A DNA stretch of 64,000 nt, taken from assembly GCF_020379485.1 (NCBI RefSeq), contig NW_026015717.1, positions 27,939-91,938 of the forward strand, read 5' to 3'. Of this stretch, positions 31,258 through 44,727 are shown piece after piece. Below the pieces are notes generated by a model, which worked only from the letters and a program-made list of their open reading frames with translations, was not told the origin of the DNA and ran no database searches. Position 1 is the stretch's first letter. The number at the start of each line of letters is the position of its first letter. This DNA is from Brassica napus. Taxonomy: Eukaryota; Streptophyta; Magnoliopsida; Brassicales; Brassicaceae. Both the position numbers and the translations under genes were made by a program.

Positions 31258-32746
31258 CGTTTTGATCTTCTTCTGAAACTCCTGTTGTTTGGTCGATTAC
31301 TCTTGACCCTTAGCTGCACTACGTTGGCCCCACATCGCTTGGTATGACGTGTAAGACATTGATTGGTTTGTCTTTTCTTATTTATTTATTTTTGATTGTG
31401 CGTATAAGTCGTATTCTAATGAGCTTTAGTCCGCATAACAAAATAATCATTTGTCCCTTATCTGTGCAGATTGGGGCCCAAGGAAGTGTGTAGAAAACTT
31501 AATTAAGTAATTTTTGTTTTTATGCTCAAAATCTATTTTCGTTAATCCAAATCATTCACTACATGGTCTTATCTTATCGAGGAGTGCTACTTAACACTAT
31601 CGAATACACTTATAGAAATGATTCAAGAAACAAAAAAAGTGCATTTATCATCTAATTAGTCATTCCATATTTTTTCTTGTTGGGTTGAAACACGATCGTA
31701 AAATTATCTAATCTACTATATAACTAGTCAAGTGTTGTTGACTTCATCTTCTATAAAATGAGAAACTATTACTGGCTACAAACGTGAGACCATGCCCCCC
31801 AAGTTCACGACAATATCAAAAAGATAGATCTGCTTGCACGAACTACCTAGTTTTCATATTATCAAAGTATTTGGAGGGTAGTTAATTACTTGCATCAGTG
31901 AAGACCATAAGCCACCTAGATCATAAGCTCAGCTTTCGCTTCTGTTTAAACTGAATATCTGTAAACAACATCAAGTGATGGGTCATTACAGGAGTGCGAA
32001 CTAAAGAAAGTGATGAGGATTTTTAAGGAGCTAGAGAATTTTATTGGAGGGAGATAATAGTAAAACAAGATTAACAGAATTATATAATGTGGATAGTTCA
32101 AGACTCAAGAAGTGTTGATGTTCTACAAGAAAGATAAAACAGAAAACATAGTATACAAAGAAAAAGGAGACAAATCTGAATAGTTAAACAAATATACGCA
32201 ACTGTTAACTTTTCTTTCAATTCATGATCTTGTAATCTGTGTGATATCCTAACATGTCTTGTACACAGCTTCCATCATCTCTGGGTCTTCAGGATATACC
32301 CTCGCTACATGTCTTCTGGTAAGGATCAGTGTCTGGCAACTTGGCAAGGCTGGTACCATTCGTATATTTTACGAGGATCCGGCTCAGCTCGGTACTTAAT
32401 TCATTTGATTGGGTACATTTGGTTCTAAACTGGCCTAAACTGTACCACCCTTCCGATCTCCACGTCTACCTAGGATATCCACAAGGACAGCAGTTAATTA
32501 ACTAGGTTTTTTTTTTTTTTTTTTGAAAAAAGGCTTTAATTAACTAGGTTTCAGCACTAAATATAGCATTTTACTTAAATTCATTAAAAGAAAGAAGCCC
32601 ACAATATAACAACATACACAAAATGTTTTGTGTTTTATTAAAAGCCATCTGAACGATCAAATGGTAGACGGTGAAAACAAAGCAGAAAGCACATGATGTT
32701 ATTAAAGAAAAAAGTCAGGTAAATGATAAAACATTTGCCAAAGTCT
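31258..32746. other. Intergenic between the small protein gene and TPS-A
   Basis: Promoter of the small protein gene, then AT-rich sequence with a T run at 32507-32523. No gene recognised. Confidence 0.4.
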
Positions 32747-33551
32747 TCAAAGACGGATCTGATCCACGAACATAGAAGTCATGTACTCCTTAATTTTTCC
32801 TTGGGGATCGGTGTAACCTTCATATCCATTGTAGCAGACGTGGATCATGCGTGCAAGATCAATGACTGCCTTAAGAACACAGTGTCGCACACCAGTTATT
32901 GTCAAGAACTCTTCATTTATTATCTTATCAGCCTCTCCAACCATTTTATTAAGCTCCCTAAAAGCTTCATTTTCGGAAACTCCATATTGCTTCATATAAC
33001 AGCTGACAGCATTGGTGACGTATCCTCTACTAATGTCATCCTAATTAAAATAGTGTATGTGTAAGTCGGGATGATAGATAGAACAAGAAAGTATACATAC
33101 CCGATATGTGAAGAAATGGTTTACGCATATGTACCTGGAAACCAGTTATATCATCCATAAGACGACCTTTGACACATAAAGATTGGACGATTTTTGGTCT
33201 GGACTTTAGCCATTCAAAAGCTTCTTTTGCAGCCATCTTTCCCTTAGACATGTATCGACTTGCCAAAGTCGCATACACTGCGACTTCCACCTCACCAACT
33301 TCCATGTACTCCTCAAAGCTAGGCACGTGATAAACTAGGCCCCATTTTGCGAGATCAAAGTTGGCTTTCACATGTGTCTTGAACTGCATGCTCAATAATA
33401 TAGATCTGCGTTACGTTACAACACTAAATGTAGTTTTCTAAAGTTATTTTGAAATAATGATAAACGCATGACCTTTCTTTTCCTTGAAATATAATCCTGC
33501 GAGTTCAGTTGAAAGTTATTCCAAAGCCATATGACCGTTTGTTTTGAAACA

Positions 33552-34460
33552 CCAATATTTTCATTAAATAAAAGAGCTTAAAGCCCAGAAGATACAAAGT
33601 TTGCAAGGCAGATCTTTGCTAGGGCATTTGCAGGCCCATTTGAGTTTCTAGGGACGAAAGAGAAAAAGCAGAAAGTAAACGAAGACGCGAGGCCGGCGAT
33701 GTCCGACAGAACTCCGTGGAGTTCCGATGAACCTCGATTCCGGCTGATTGCTCTAACGAGCACTTGAGAATCTGAGCGTACCCAGATATGAGTGAGATTG
33801 AGAGATCGCCTGTTGGAGAGTCTCCCTAACAGCTAAGGTTTCTGCAAGAAGTGGGGAGGAGACATGCGTCTGAAGTTTCGATCCCCTGTTTACTTCCAAG
33901 GTAGATGGGGATGTGAAGATCCAGCTGATTCCTACTGTAGTTGAATCCGATTTCCAAGTCGCATCTGTGTTACATCGGATGGCAGAGCTCGTTTCAATCG
34001 AGAGATGCGGAAGTGTGTTGGTAGCTGCTCCTCTTATCAATTTAGGTTTTTGGGCAACTCCTTAGCTGGATAGATTGTTTTGTTGAAGGTCTCCTGTGGT
34101 GATATATCCTATTTTGGAAGAGGAGTTGATTGCGGGTACACCAGATAGACCAACAGATAGACCAACAAAGCCAGAGATTTATGGAGACGCCATACGGTGG
34201 AAGGTTCTTCTTCCTCTGTGAGCCTACCAGGAGGGCTCGAAAGGAGTTGAGGGCATTGTAGTCCAGATAGTCCTCCCAAGGTCCTAGGGTCCAAACTTCT
34301 TGTGCAAAGCGGCAATGGAAGAGGGCGTGTAGAGTGATCTCCTGACAATTGCAGTGAATGCAATTCGTATTCGACGAGACTCCACGCCGTGTTAAGTTTT
34401 CACCTGTAGGGAGTGAATCTTGAGCCGCTTTCCACAGGAACATCTTTAGCTCCAAAGCCA
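33552..34460 (-). mobile_element. 5'-truncated LINE fragment in an intron of TPS-A
   Basis: Minus-strand frames show the zf-RVT region of plant non-LTR retrotransposons (LELKMFLWKAAQDSLPTGEN, NCIHCNCQEITLHALFHCRF) followed, after frame breaks, by an RNase H-like domain (RCNTDATWKSDSTTVGISWI, ADSLAK-like end read as NGPANALAKICLA). Only the last kilobase of a LINE is present. No clear target duplication was found. Confidence 0.8.
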
Positions 34461-37400
34461 TAAGACAGTATATTGATATACTACTAATAATAAAAAGATG
34501 AGCCCTTTGTCTTGGGGAGATAGTGATGCAAGTTGGCAACCAAAGGCAATAACAAATGTTCTGGAAAAACAAATGTACGAGGAATATTTGGTGTGTGGTG
34601 TTTGTGGCTTAACTTACTGCTAGTTACAAATATGAATATGTTTGTTTGTATTATTAATATATCATCAAATAAAATATTTTCTCTCTATCTCTCTTACTCT
34701 AGGTTTTTTCATTTTCTAGTAATTAATTTAGGGTAATTCTCTCAAATAGTTTTTTTTCAAAAAAATTATGTCACAAAAAGAGCCTTCAAAAAATAAAATG
34801 ACTAAAATAGTCTTTTTATTTTGAAAATTTTAATATTTATTTTTTATTTTTAAAAATTTGAACTCATCCCAAAACTCAGTCCCAAAACCCAACATTTTAA
34901 CTCTAAATCCTAAGTCTTAGATGAGTTAACCCTAAAGGTATAAATGCATATTTACCCTTGCATAAAAACATCTTTTGATCATTTTTCTCTTTGAAAATCT
35001 ACTTTTGTGAAAATAAACTAAAAAGGCTATCTCGAAGAATTTCTGATTTTTTAATGATTTTTTTTTTTTTGCACAAATAGGAAGAGAAAAACTAGGAAAA
35101 CAACGATTAATAGCTTGTGAAGATATTATGATCTCCAAAAGGATATTTGAAGAAAAAAAATGAGAGACAAAATGAATAAATGAAAAATGTGAATTTGTAT
35201 TTCCTTAAGCTATTATGAAAAACGTGATTTTTCCCATAACAAGTTAAACAATATTCCTATCTTATCAATTTTTGCATGGATGTCATTTATTAAATGAAAG
35301 ATATATTTTATTTTAAATTTTAGAGTTAGACTTAAATTTTGTAAAATTATATATCCACATATATCTCCTACAAAATAATGTTTTATGTAACATTTAAATT
35401 AAGGATAAAACTGGAATCATGAAAATTGTTGATACTATATATTTTTAAGAATAATATGTCACATCACAGTATTTTTCAAAATTGTTTTTCATTGACAAAT
35501 TAGCACAATTATTAAGGAAAAATAATTAGTCAGATTAGTTTAGTTTCTTAAGCGTATTACCCTTGATTGTTATATGCATGCTTATGTCCACGACTTAATC
35601 ATACCAATACAGATGATAGTTTGATTGCTTTACCACTTCCTTTGAGGCGCTCACGTTGTATGATCTTCCTTGTGGCCAAAGTTCTCTTTCAAACTCTTCG
35701 AAAGTATCTATCATAAAGTTCAACACGAATTTCAATAATCAGGCTGTTTATCCATGGTATGCTCGTGAGCCCACCTGTACAACATCTTCAGCATCATCAT
35801 CATCATCATCACTATAATAATCATTGTTTACTTAATTTTTTGATACCTTTCCAAGCTATTAGCGAGGCCTTCAGCTTCAGGAAGAGATGCATATCTGTCA
35901 AATGTGTCATCTAGAAGCACTAAAATGGTGAAGTACTTAACCATTATAATCCTTGCACGTGATAGTTGTGGCTCAAAGCACATCGCTTGTACAAAGAAAT
36001 GATTTTCGACGATTCTGTGTCTGAAGTAAGGTGGTAGCTTGGATTCAAACTCTAGATCATTGTACCATCTTGCATCCAAAGTTATAGGTATTTGATTAGA
36101 ATAGTTTCTGTAAAGAATTGTAATTCAAGTCCATATAAATACCATTAATGTGAAGATATGTTACATACTCTGTAAGGATTTTGAGTTCGTTAAGGTATTG
36201 GAGCTGTACTAACTTGAAACTGATTTTAGCGAACTTGAGTAGCATCTCGTCATGATCTTTTTCTTGTTCATAGAATGAGATATACTCCACTGGGAATAAC
36301 ATCTCCATATTTCAGTGCTGAGGTAGAGTAAGAGCATTTCGAATACGTACTGAGAGATGAGGCGGGCACGTTCCATCAGCAGCCAGTGACTCCAAGTGTC
36401 TCGATGTAAATATCAATGCTTCGTCCATTATATAATCTTTTGTCGTCCGCAAATAAGCAGCTTCATACAAGCTCAACATACCCTTGGCATCTCCGACAAG
36501 AGATTCTTTGAAATTTCCGTTGTCCTTTGTTTGTCCTTTGTGAATCTCCTGAATACATCTATTAATCAAAATGGATCAATTTGTTACACTTTAAATAGTT
36601 ATAGACAACAAACACTTCTATGAGTAGAATCAAAAGCCTAGCTAGGTAAGAGTCTCATTTACCGGAAGATATATGGTGACCGTATCGTATCTCCTAAAAA
36701 CCCAGAAGATGATTGACACTGTGTACATGTCATTTTCACCTTCTATCATCTCCTCTTTCTTTTCGAAACCTTCTTTAGAGTCTCATCTATCTCGTCCTCA
36801 AAGTGATGTGCAAGGCCAAGGCTCACCAACAAATATATCATAAGAAGTCTCTTCTTTGCTGAATCGATCCCTTGGTAAGACATGAGCGCCTTCTTCACTT
36901 TTGGCTTTAGTACATCGATTTCTTTCCTAAGCGCATCAATTTCCTACAAGTAAAACATGCACGCATGTGTTCACCTTCTCTAATCAGTGTCCGCCATCAG
37001 CTTAGAGCGTGTAAATCATACTAGTACTTTAGGGGCCACAAGCTCTAAAAATCTGTTGTAGTATAATGAATTAATAATCCTTGCTCTTCTATCCTTCTAT
37101 GAGTGTCATTGGTTCAAATATTCCGTCCTACACATTTTCTAATTTTTCCTTTTATATTACGGATCGGCCGTTAAATATTATTTTCTTGGCTTGGAGCCAC
37201 CAGCTCTGTCTCTACTCTATATACCTGATGATCAGGGTATATTTATAAATATATATATATACACACACAGTATTAGAGCCAGACCAATGATTTGATGGAA
37301 CACATAATTAATAATAATATTATACCAATATAATAAAAGTAGATAATTTATTAATAACTATAATAAACTGTTAATAACAATAGAAAAACAACTAAAAACT

Positions 37401-38312
37401 GTGAAAAATAATAATTACAAAAAATTTCTCCATTTCATGACAAATTTCAAAATGTAATTTCTAAAATTATATCAGTTATAATAATGAACTACTACAGATA
37501 ATACTAATTAGAACATATATACAAAAGTATCCTTCAAATTTACATGTATATATATATATATATAACAATATGTCAATATTATACATAATTTTTTTGTGGT
37601 TATCATACCATAAAGAACTATACTCTAAAATATTAAAGAAACTGAATGGAGTGTTATTATTTGAATATAATTAGAATTATTCATTTATTAACAGTTGCAA
37701 ATGCCTACTATCAATTATGAAATGTGCTTTAGAAAAAGCTGAAAACTCAATATGAAAATGTGATAGAAAGACTATGGAAAATAAAGAAAAGAAAAGATAT
37801 GCTAGCAAGAAAAAAATATTAACAATAAAACAAAAGTAGGAAAATGCTACCACAATAGCTAAAGAGAGATGCAATACAAGTAAACGTGTCAAACAGAACA
37901 TTAATTTTACTGGAAAAAATATAAAGTGGAAGCTTCGAACTCTGTAGGAGCTGAAATTAACTAAAGGTATATCTTTACCATTTTCTGTCAAGATATGTGA
38001 ATTTATTTTCAAGGAAATAGCAAAAGATACGAGAGATCTTGAATCTAAAACTGCTAAATAAGTAAAATTCTATTTAAGAGTCTTAAAACACTAAAAAGAT
38101 CCTTAAATATATGATTAAGGTTTAATCTAGTTCTAAATTAAAGAAAAGATTAAAGCTAAGAAGTGAAGAAATATCAGTGAGTTAGGTCTACCAATTGTAA
38201 ATTTTATAAAGTAGCTGGGGGCACATGCCCCCCAACTCTATAGACCCGCCCATGGATATATACCAGCAGTGGCGAAGCCACATGCACCCATGTGCACCTA
38301 CTAATTTTTCAA

Positions 38313-39333
38313 TCCCCTATATATTATTTGTGAAACATTACAACTTCTTTTTGTAGCTACGTGTCATCACTAGGATGATTCTTAGAATTATTAGAGAAAT
38401 GAGTTGGTCCATCTAATTATATAATAAGCTTTTTATTAAACTAACCATAAATTCATTATTAATGTCATTTATTATTTCCTTAAATAAAGATTACGGAATT
38501 GCCTAATGTGGGTAAAGTATATATGACAATTAATGATTTTAAATAATAAAGATCTGATAAAAAATGTATCTTCTATCAAATTTATTTAATTTAAAACTAT
38601 TAAAATAATTTTAAAAAACACAATAACCATATTATAAAAATTATATTTTTTATATTTTGAATTTTAAAAAATGACTATAAATTACTAAAACTGTTAAAAG
38701 TCTCACATTCAAATTTTGTGATCCAAGGTTTAAAATTTTTGTTATGACAAAATACAAATGATTACAAAATCATATAAGTAAAAGTCTAATTTAATTAATC
38801 ATTAAGATTTAAAATATATATGTATATATATCATTCTAAATTAAACTATAAACCATATTGAATAAATAAATATTTTAGTTTCAAAATTTACTTTGAATAA
38901 TTTTTTTGATAAAAGTTTTGAACTAACATTGATAAATTTTTTTAAAATTATCAATTACTAAAATTATTAATCACACAATAAAAATTTTGTTATCAGTAAT
39001 TTAAAGTTTTTGCTATTAAAAATACACATGATAAAAAAACATATGAGTAGAAAACATCATTTAAAAAAAATAAAAAAATAAAATAGACATTAATATTAAA
39101 AATATATTATGTATGTTAATATCATTTAAATTTAATTACATATCCTATCACAATTTTTTTAAAAAATGTTTGGATTAATAAAATTGATTTATACGTTCGC
39201 ACCAATATATTTAGTTACTGACTTTTAATTATTCAATATATATTTATTATTTCATAATATGTAAGAACATATAATACATAAAATAATTTATATATATAAT
39301 GTTTATCCCGCGCAAGGCGCGGTCTTAATCTAG
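38313..39333 (+). mobile_element. Non-autonomous Helitron in intron 1 of TPS-A
   Basis: Starts TCCCCTATATATTATTTG after an A and ends CTAG before a T. Just upstream of the end is a GC hairpin (CCGCGCAAGGCGCGG, about 39308-39322) in otherwise AT-rich DNA. These are the Helitron signatures: TC start, CTRR end, 3' hairpin, insertion between A and T. It shares a head region (ACATTACAAC... GTGTCATCACTA) with the elements at 44.1 and 50.4 kb. No coding capacity. Confidence 0.82.
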
Positions 39334-41031
39334 TTTTTGTTATTTTGGTACGTAAAATGAAAGAAACTTATTAGAAAACTATTTTTATTACATCAAATGT
39401 TAAATATATTTTATGCACCCATAAAATTCGCCCATTAACATACTTACGGAGACATCGACAAAAATAGAGTGGAACTGATCAGTCCATGGAGAAGGTAGCA
39501 ATTCCTTAAACGTGCGATTGCTTTCTTGATCATCACAAGTCATGGAAGTAGTTGCCTTCAAACGAACAAACTTTGGAGGCTTAGTGGGAACCGACATCAG
39601 CGGAAAGCAAGAGAGTTTGTTTACTGGAAACAAGTTGTGATTTGGAGAAGGAAGAAAGACTTGAGATCCATGTTTTGGCCCAAAACTGCTATGGATTTCA
39701 TTTTCACTACCATTGATATGTAACACATCACACATGTTCATTATCAAATTTACAGGCACGGGGTATTTGTTCATCCGACCACAAATTCATGATTCTCACA
39801 TAAGACAGTATAGTATATGTAAATAAAATTTATTTAAAACAAAAATAGTACGCTTTGAAAAAAAAAACAAGAACAAAAAACAAAATAGTATGCATATGAT
39901 CGTATGATTAAGGCACGTGCACCACATACCAACTAAAAGAGGGCACTTCGGACAACACCAACAGAAGGTACGTGACATACGGGTTACATGCACAAATAAA
40001 AGAATATATCACATATCTCAGTATGCATGCACAAACAGACAAACTGGGACATGCATACTACAGATGTGAATATGTGATACTGACTGACACATCACATTTT
40101 AAGCCGAAATATGCCCTCTTATTAACTGTCAGACAAAAAACTACAAATATCCCTTAAGAACTGTACAAAAATAAGTTTAATAGTACTCTCAAAAAATAAA
40201 TACTGCATATAGAGTACACTGCTAACTTTTTTATAACGATATAAAACTAATGAAACTCTATGTTTTACATTTCAGTATAATATCAATCGTCATTAGTCCG
40301 TCAAAGATTATGAAGTTGCAATGCAGAGATATTTTTTTGTAACATGTTAAAATGTTATATTGTTCTTACAGATAACAGGTATACAACATAGATAACAAAA
40401 GAAAACAGAAATCTTTTTTTTTTTGGGTCAAAAGAAAACAGAAATCTATAATTCAAAGTCACTCTTACATTAATAGAGTCAAGAGACGGGTAACAAAAAC
40501 GACCAGGAGTTGCAGAAATGTTTAAATGGGGAACACAACAGAAGTTGGAAAGACAATAAGAGGGTATTTGTTGCAACATGCCTCTATACCAGCTGCCTCG
40601 GCTAGATCAAGCTTATCAACTCCATGTGGTCCGACCTGGACTCTCCAGTCAAACCGTTTCACAAGGTTTGCTACTGTCACTTCAACCAATACCAATGCCA
40701 ATCTGATTGCAGGACATAGTCTTCTACCTGATCCAAAGGGAATAAATTTATAATCTTGTCCTTGAAAATCCAAAGATGAATTTAAATGTCTCTCTGGCTT
40801 AAATTCTTCTGCATCTGGTCCCCATGTTGCATTATCTCGTTGGATTGCCCACGCATTAATCATCACCTGTATTGGAATTTCTTACAAAGTTATTAGTTTT
40901 AACATTAATTTTGTAAAAAATAGTAGTATTAATATTTGGGTATATGGTTTTATAAGACCTAATATAGAACGATAATATTTTGCTTCAGTATTTACAATTA
41001 TTTTTAAAGACTGAAATATTATATTGTATTA

Positions 41032-41584
41032 CAGTAAAACCTCTTTAAATTAATAATGTTGGGACTTTCAAATTTTATTAATTTATAGAGATATTAATTT
41101 ACAAAAATTTTCTTTTTTAGATTTTTTTTCTATTTTTGAATATTTTATCAATAAAATAAGAAAATATTTGATTTTATCATATATAAATTATTAAAATTTT
41201 GAATTTTGACTTTCATATTATTTTTTATCTTTTTTGGGGTATATTTTTATGTTCTTAGAATTGTTATGTGGTTTTCGATATAATTTTACTAAATATTATC
41301 AAAATATATTAAAATATTAAGAAAAATAGTAGTATTTTCATTGTGAATATAAAACCAACAATATAATGTTTAGTTTGTACTTATATAAATACATATAGAG
41401 ATAGATTATTAATTTATGATTTTAATTGGACTATATATTCACATGGGAGTTTTAAAAATATTATTATCTTATTATTTTATCGATTTGTGTCATATTTTAC
41501 ACCGGCCCAAGTTGGGACCGAGAAAATTTATTAATTTATAGAGATTATAAATTTATCGAGTATTAATTTATAGAGGTTCTACTG
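41032..41584. mobile_element. Emigrant-type MITE in the P450 intron
   Basis: Terminal inverted repeats CAGTAAAACCTCTTTAAATT (left) and, on the other strand, CAGTAGAACCTCTATAAATT (right), with TA on both sides. This is the Emigrant terminus (Tc1/mariner, pogo-like). It is non-coding and lies in the last intron of the CYP71A pseudogene. Confidence 0.88.
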
Positions 41585-41700
41585 TAGTTTGCACTAAGAA
41601 AATATACACCTTACAATATTATTTGCAAAATATCCTTTTTTTTTGTCATTTGTGTTACAATTTCCAAAATAATCAATTAATGGTGGTCCAGAGAATTATA

Positions 41701-42205
41701 CTCCCTCCCTTTCAAAATGATCTATGTTTTAGAAAAAAAAAATTTTCTACAAGATTCATATTTTACTTTTTCAAAGTATGTAATAATAGTAATTGTAAAT
41801 TTTAAAAACATTAATTGTATTTACTGAACTTTGATTTATTAAAAATCATAGGAAATAGCTAACACGGAAAACAATACATTTATTATCAAAATTTTATGTG
41901 TTTTCTTAATAAGTGTGAAAACTTTAGAATATACCCCCTCCGTTTCATAAAGAATGTCACTTTGACATTTTTCACACATATTAAGAAAATGATTGAATTG
42001 GATTTAAGTTTTTATTAATTACACATATTCAACCAATAGTATTTTAGATAAATAAAATTATTTATAAAATCAATGCATTTTTAATTAATATTGAGCTGAA
42101 AGTTGTATTGGAATTCTAAAATGACACTCTTTTTATAACAATAAAAATGTTAAAATGACACTTAATATGAAACAGAGAGAGTATATCATTTTGAAACGGA
42201 AGGAG
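41701..42205. mobile_element. Stowaway-like MITE (outer of a nested pair)
   Basis: Ends CTCCCTCCCTTTCAAAATGA (left) and, on the other strand, CTCCTTCCGTTTCAAAATGA (right), with TA duplication at both edges. A second element lies inside it. Confidence 0.85.
41934..42181. mobile_element. Stowaway-like MITE nested in another
   Basis: Ends CCCCCTCCGTTTCATAAAGA (left) and, on the other strand, CTCTCTCTGTTTCATATTAA (right), with both copies continuing to GTCA and TA at each edge. It is wholly inside the MITE at 41701-42205, so it inserted later. Confidence 0.82.
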
Positions 42206-42274
42206 TATTATTTGATAAAAAATAATTTTATGTTTTCTTCTTTTAAAAGTAAATACTATAAAAAATTTATGTTT

Positions 42275-42575
42275 CGCAGGATTAATGGGAGCAAGAAACA
42301 CAAGGGCGTTTAACACCACTTCACTCGGAAGTCGAAGCCCTTATCTGGGCAATGGAATGCATGAAGAACTTAAGGCAGTATCAGGTTACGTTTGCAACAC
42401 ATTGTTCTCAATTGGTGAAGATGGTTTCGGAACCAGAAAAATGACCAGTATTTGCAAGTTATTTGGAAGACATCAAGATTCTGAAGAGAAGTTTCAATCA
42501 CTCAGAGCTCATTAATATATCCCAGACACTTAATATAAGGGCGGACAATCTTGCATAGAGTGCTAGGGAGCAATG
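42275..42575 (+). mobile_element. LINE RNase H-domain fragment next to the P450 splice donor
   Basis: One plus-strand frame reads PLHSEVEALIWAMECMKNLR, TFATHCSQLVKMVSEPEKWP and SELINISQTLNIRADNLA, the RNase H-like domain at the 3' end of Brassicaceae LINEs. The longer open frame through the same bases is a shifted reading without meaning. It begins about 30 bases from the donor of P450 exon 3 (42606). Confidence 0.72.
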
Positions 42576-44127
42576 TAATACGCAACACGTATATAAAGAT
42601 GTTACCTGTGTGCCTGCAGCAATGTCATATCCTCTTAATCTGACATCTTCGCTTAATAGTCGGGGTACTATTATTGAAAGTGGCGGATGTAAACGAAGTG
42701 TCTCCTTGATTATAGCATTTAAGTAGTTCATCTTCTCAACATCTTCCTCATTTACATATGAATTATGCGCTGAAACGGAACAAATCTCGTCTCGAAGCTT
42801 TTTCACACATTCTGGATGTCTCACAAGCTCTGTCAATGTCCATTCTAGTAGTGACGAAGTTGTTGCTGTTCCCCCTATGAACATGTCCTTAAAAAAAAGA
42901 TAAATATGTTGATTTTACACAGTGGTTTTAAATGATTCATTCATAATATTACATGATAAAATATTTAAATGTGTCTTACCAAAATGATGAGTTTTATGTT
43001 GCTTCTATCAAAAACGAAGGGCGTCGTCTGCTCTCTTTGAATCGATAACAACGTATCAACAAAACCTGATCTTTTTTTATCTACATCTAAATCATGTTCT
43101 TGCACCACCTTTTCCAGAAAGTCATCGAATGTTTTACTTACTTCTTCTGCTTTACCGTCCAATCTGCGGATCCAATCTATCCATGCCAAACTAGGAATGT
43201 ATTCCGCTACAGGGAATGAGCCAAATACCCGAGAAAATGTCCTCACTACGGTCTTGATATCGACTGTGCCTTCGTCACTACTATATTTTCTTCCCAAGGC
43301 AACTTTACTCATTACATCGCTTGTTAGGGTGATAAAAAATTGGCTAAGCTTTACTGTAGAAGAAGATGAACTTGCTTTCTCCAACTTTTCCATCAGAATA
43401 TTAATCTCTTCTTCTCTCTCTTTGTCAAAGGACCGAACCATTTTGTTGGTCAGAAGATGCACTATGCATAAACTCTGCATCCAAATGAGTTAAAGGCGAC
43501 ATTAGGATATATCATTAATAGGTTATTTCTACGTATTCTATATAAAATTAAAACTCTATAATTTAATGTTTGATAAAATAATATATAAAACAATCTATAA
43601 ATAAATTTTATTGATTCCAATTTATCCCAATTCAATATATGACATAATTTGATAAATGATAAATTTTAGAAAAATTTTTTGCTAAGAAAATGTGGTTTTT
43701 CCTCTTTGTCAGAAACCCAATCATTATAAATAATCTATTGAAACCAAACGGCGGAGGGACTACTAGACACTCCTTTACCACTATGTCAACAGCTTGTTGG
43801 TAATTTTAGATATGCATACGTAAATATATGATCTCATTAAAATTATAAATAAATAATTAATATTTCTAAATTATATATTTAATATTCATAATGAATTTTA
43901 TCTCAATATTTTTACAAAATAAAAATATTTTGATTTTTTTATTATTATATTATATTAAAACACCTTTATATTATAAAGTACATATTTGTATACTCCAAAT
44001 TATCATAAAAATAATATAAAGACTAAATTTAATTTTAATATAAACCGTGAAAATAGTTGTCTTTTTTATTTTAATATAAACTATGTAAATATAAAAACTT
44101 GTAAATTAATGATTCTATAATTTATTA

Positions 44128-44727
44128 TCTCTTATATATATTAAAAGAGAAGCATTATAACATTTTACCTATGACATGTGTCGTTACTAGAATACTTCTT
44201 AAAGTTTCTAGAGAAATATGTTGGTCCACTAAACATATATTTTATACTTTTCATTAAATTAACCATTAAATTAATTCACAATCTACAATTATTATTTTTT
44301 TTATTTCCTTAAATAAAATCTACGGAATAAGCAAAAGTGAATAAAATATATATTTGATTAATGATTTTAATGATTAAAATTTGATAACAATTTACATATC
44401 TTTCATTATTTATAATTATATATTATTAAAATAAATTAAACAATCATATTAACCATATAATAAAATTTAGTTTTTTCGTATATGTTATATTTTGAATTTT
44501 TAAAACGGTTATAAATTACGAAATTTGTTAAAATTCTCACATTGTAAATTTTATGATCTATAGTTTAAATTTTTTATTATAATAAAATAAATAAAAAATC
44601 ATATGAGTAAAAATAACATTTAATAGATATTTAGATTAATATATATAGGGCGAATGGGCAAAGTTAGTATTAAACAATTATTAGAATATACATTTCATTC
44701 CGCGCATGTGCGCGGATAATCACCTAG
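44128..44727 (+). mobile_element. Non-autonomous Helitron in the first P450 intron
   Basis: Starts TCTCTTATATATATTAAAAG after A and ends CACCTAG before T, with the hairpin CCGCGCATGTGCGCGG at 44700-44715. About 600 bp, non-coding, related to the Helitrons at 38.3 and 50.4 kb. Confidence 0.85.

Larger units (their letters stand above)
32747..39690 (-). pseudogene. Terpene synthase pseudogene TPS-A (TPS-a subfamily, TPS08/09-like)
   Basis: Seven exon remnants in normal order on the minus strand: about 39448-39690 (plastid-type leader, LFPVNKLSCFPLMSVP), 36663-36943, about 36145-36565, 35847-36095, about 35628-35790, 33135-33383 and 32747-33040. The aspartate-rich motif is kept (LLDDTFDRY), and the second metal motif region reads [14 protein letters not shown]. 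Lesions: a one-base loss before GFEKKEEM (exon 2); a frameshift next to a repeated ACAAAGGAC (start of exon 3); a TGA in place of the Trp of QHWNME (about 36310); and a one-base loss at QPDY-LKFV (exon 5). Intron 1 holds a Helitron and intron 5 a LINE fragment. Relatives make sesqui- or diterpenes from prenyl diphosphates in roots. This copy cannot make an enzyme. Confidence 0.9.

Noticed and set aside
37677..38012. 111-codon minus-strand ORF MKINSHILTENGKDIPLVNF...
   Set aside because: Falls in intron 1 of TPS-A. Composition is that of AT-rich DNA (Phe/Leu/Ser), with no domain recognised.
42285..42515. 76-codon ORF MGARNTRAFNTTSLGSRS...
   Set aside because: Shifted frame of a LINE RNase H fragment; the meaningful frame (PLHSEVEALIWAMECMKNLR) overlaps it.
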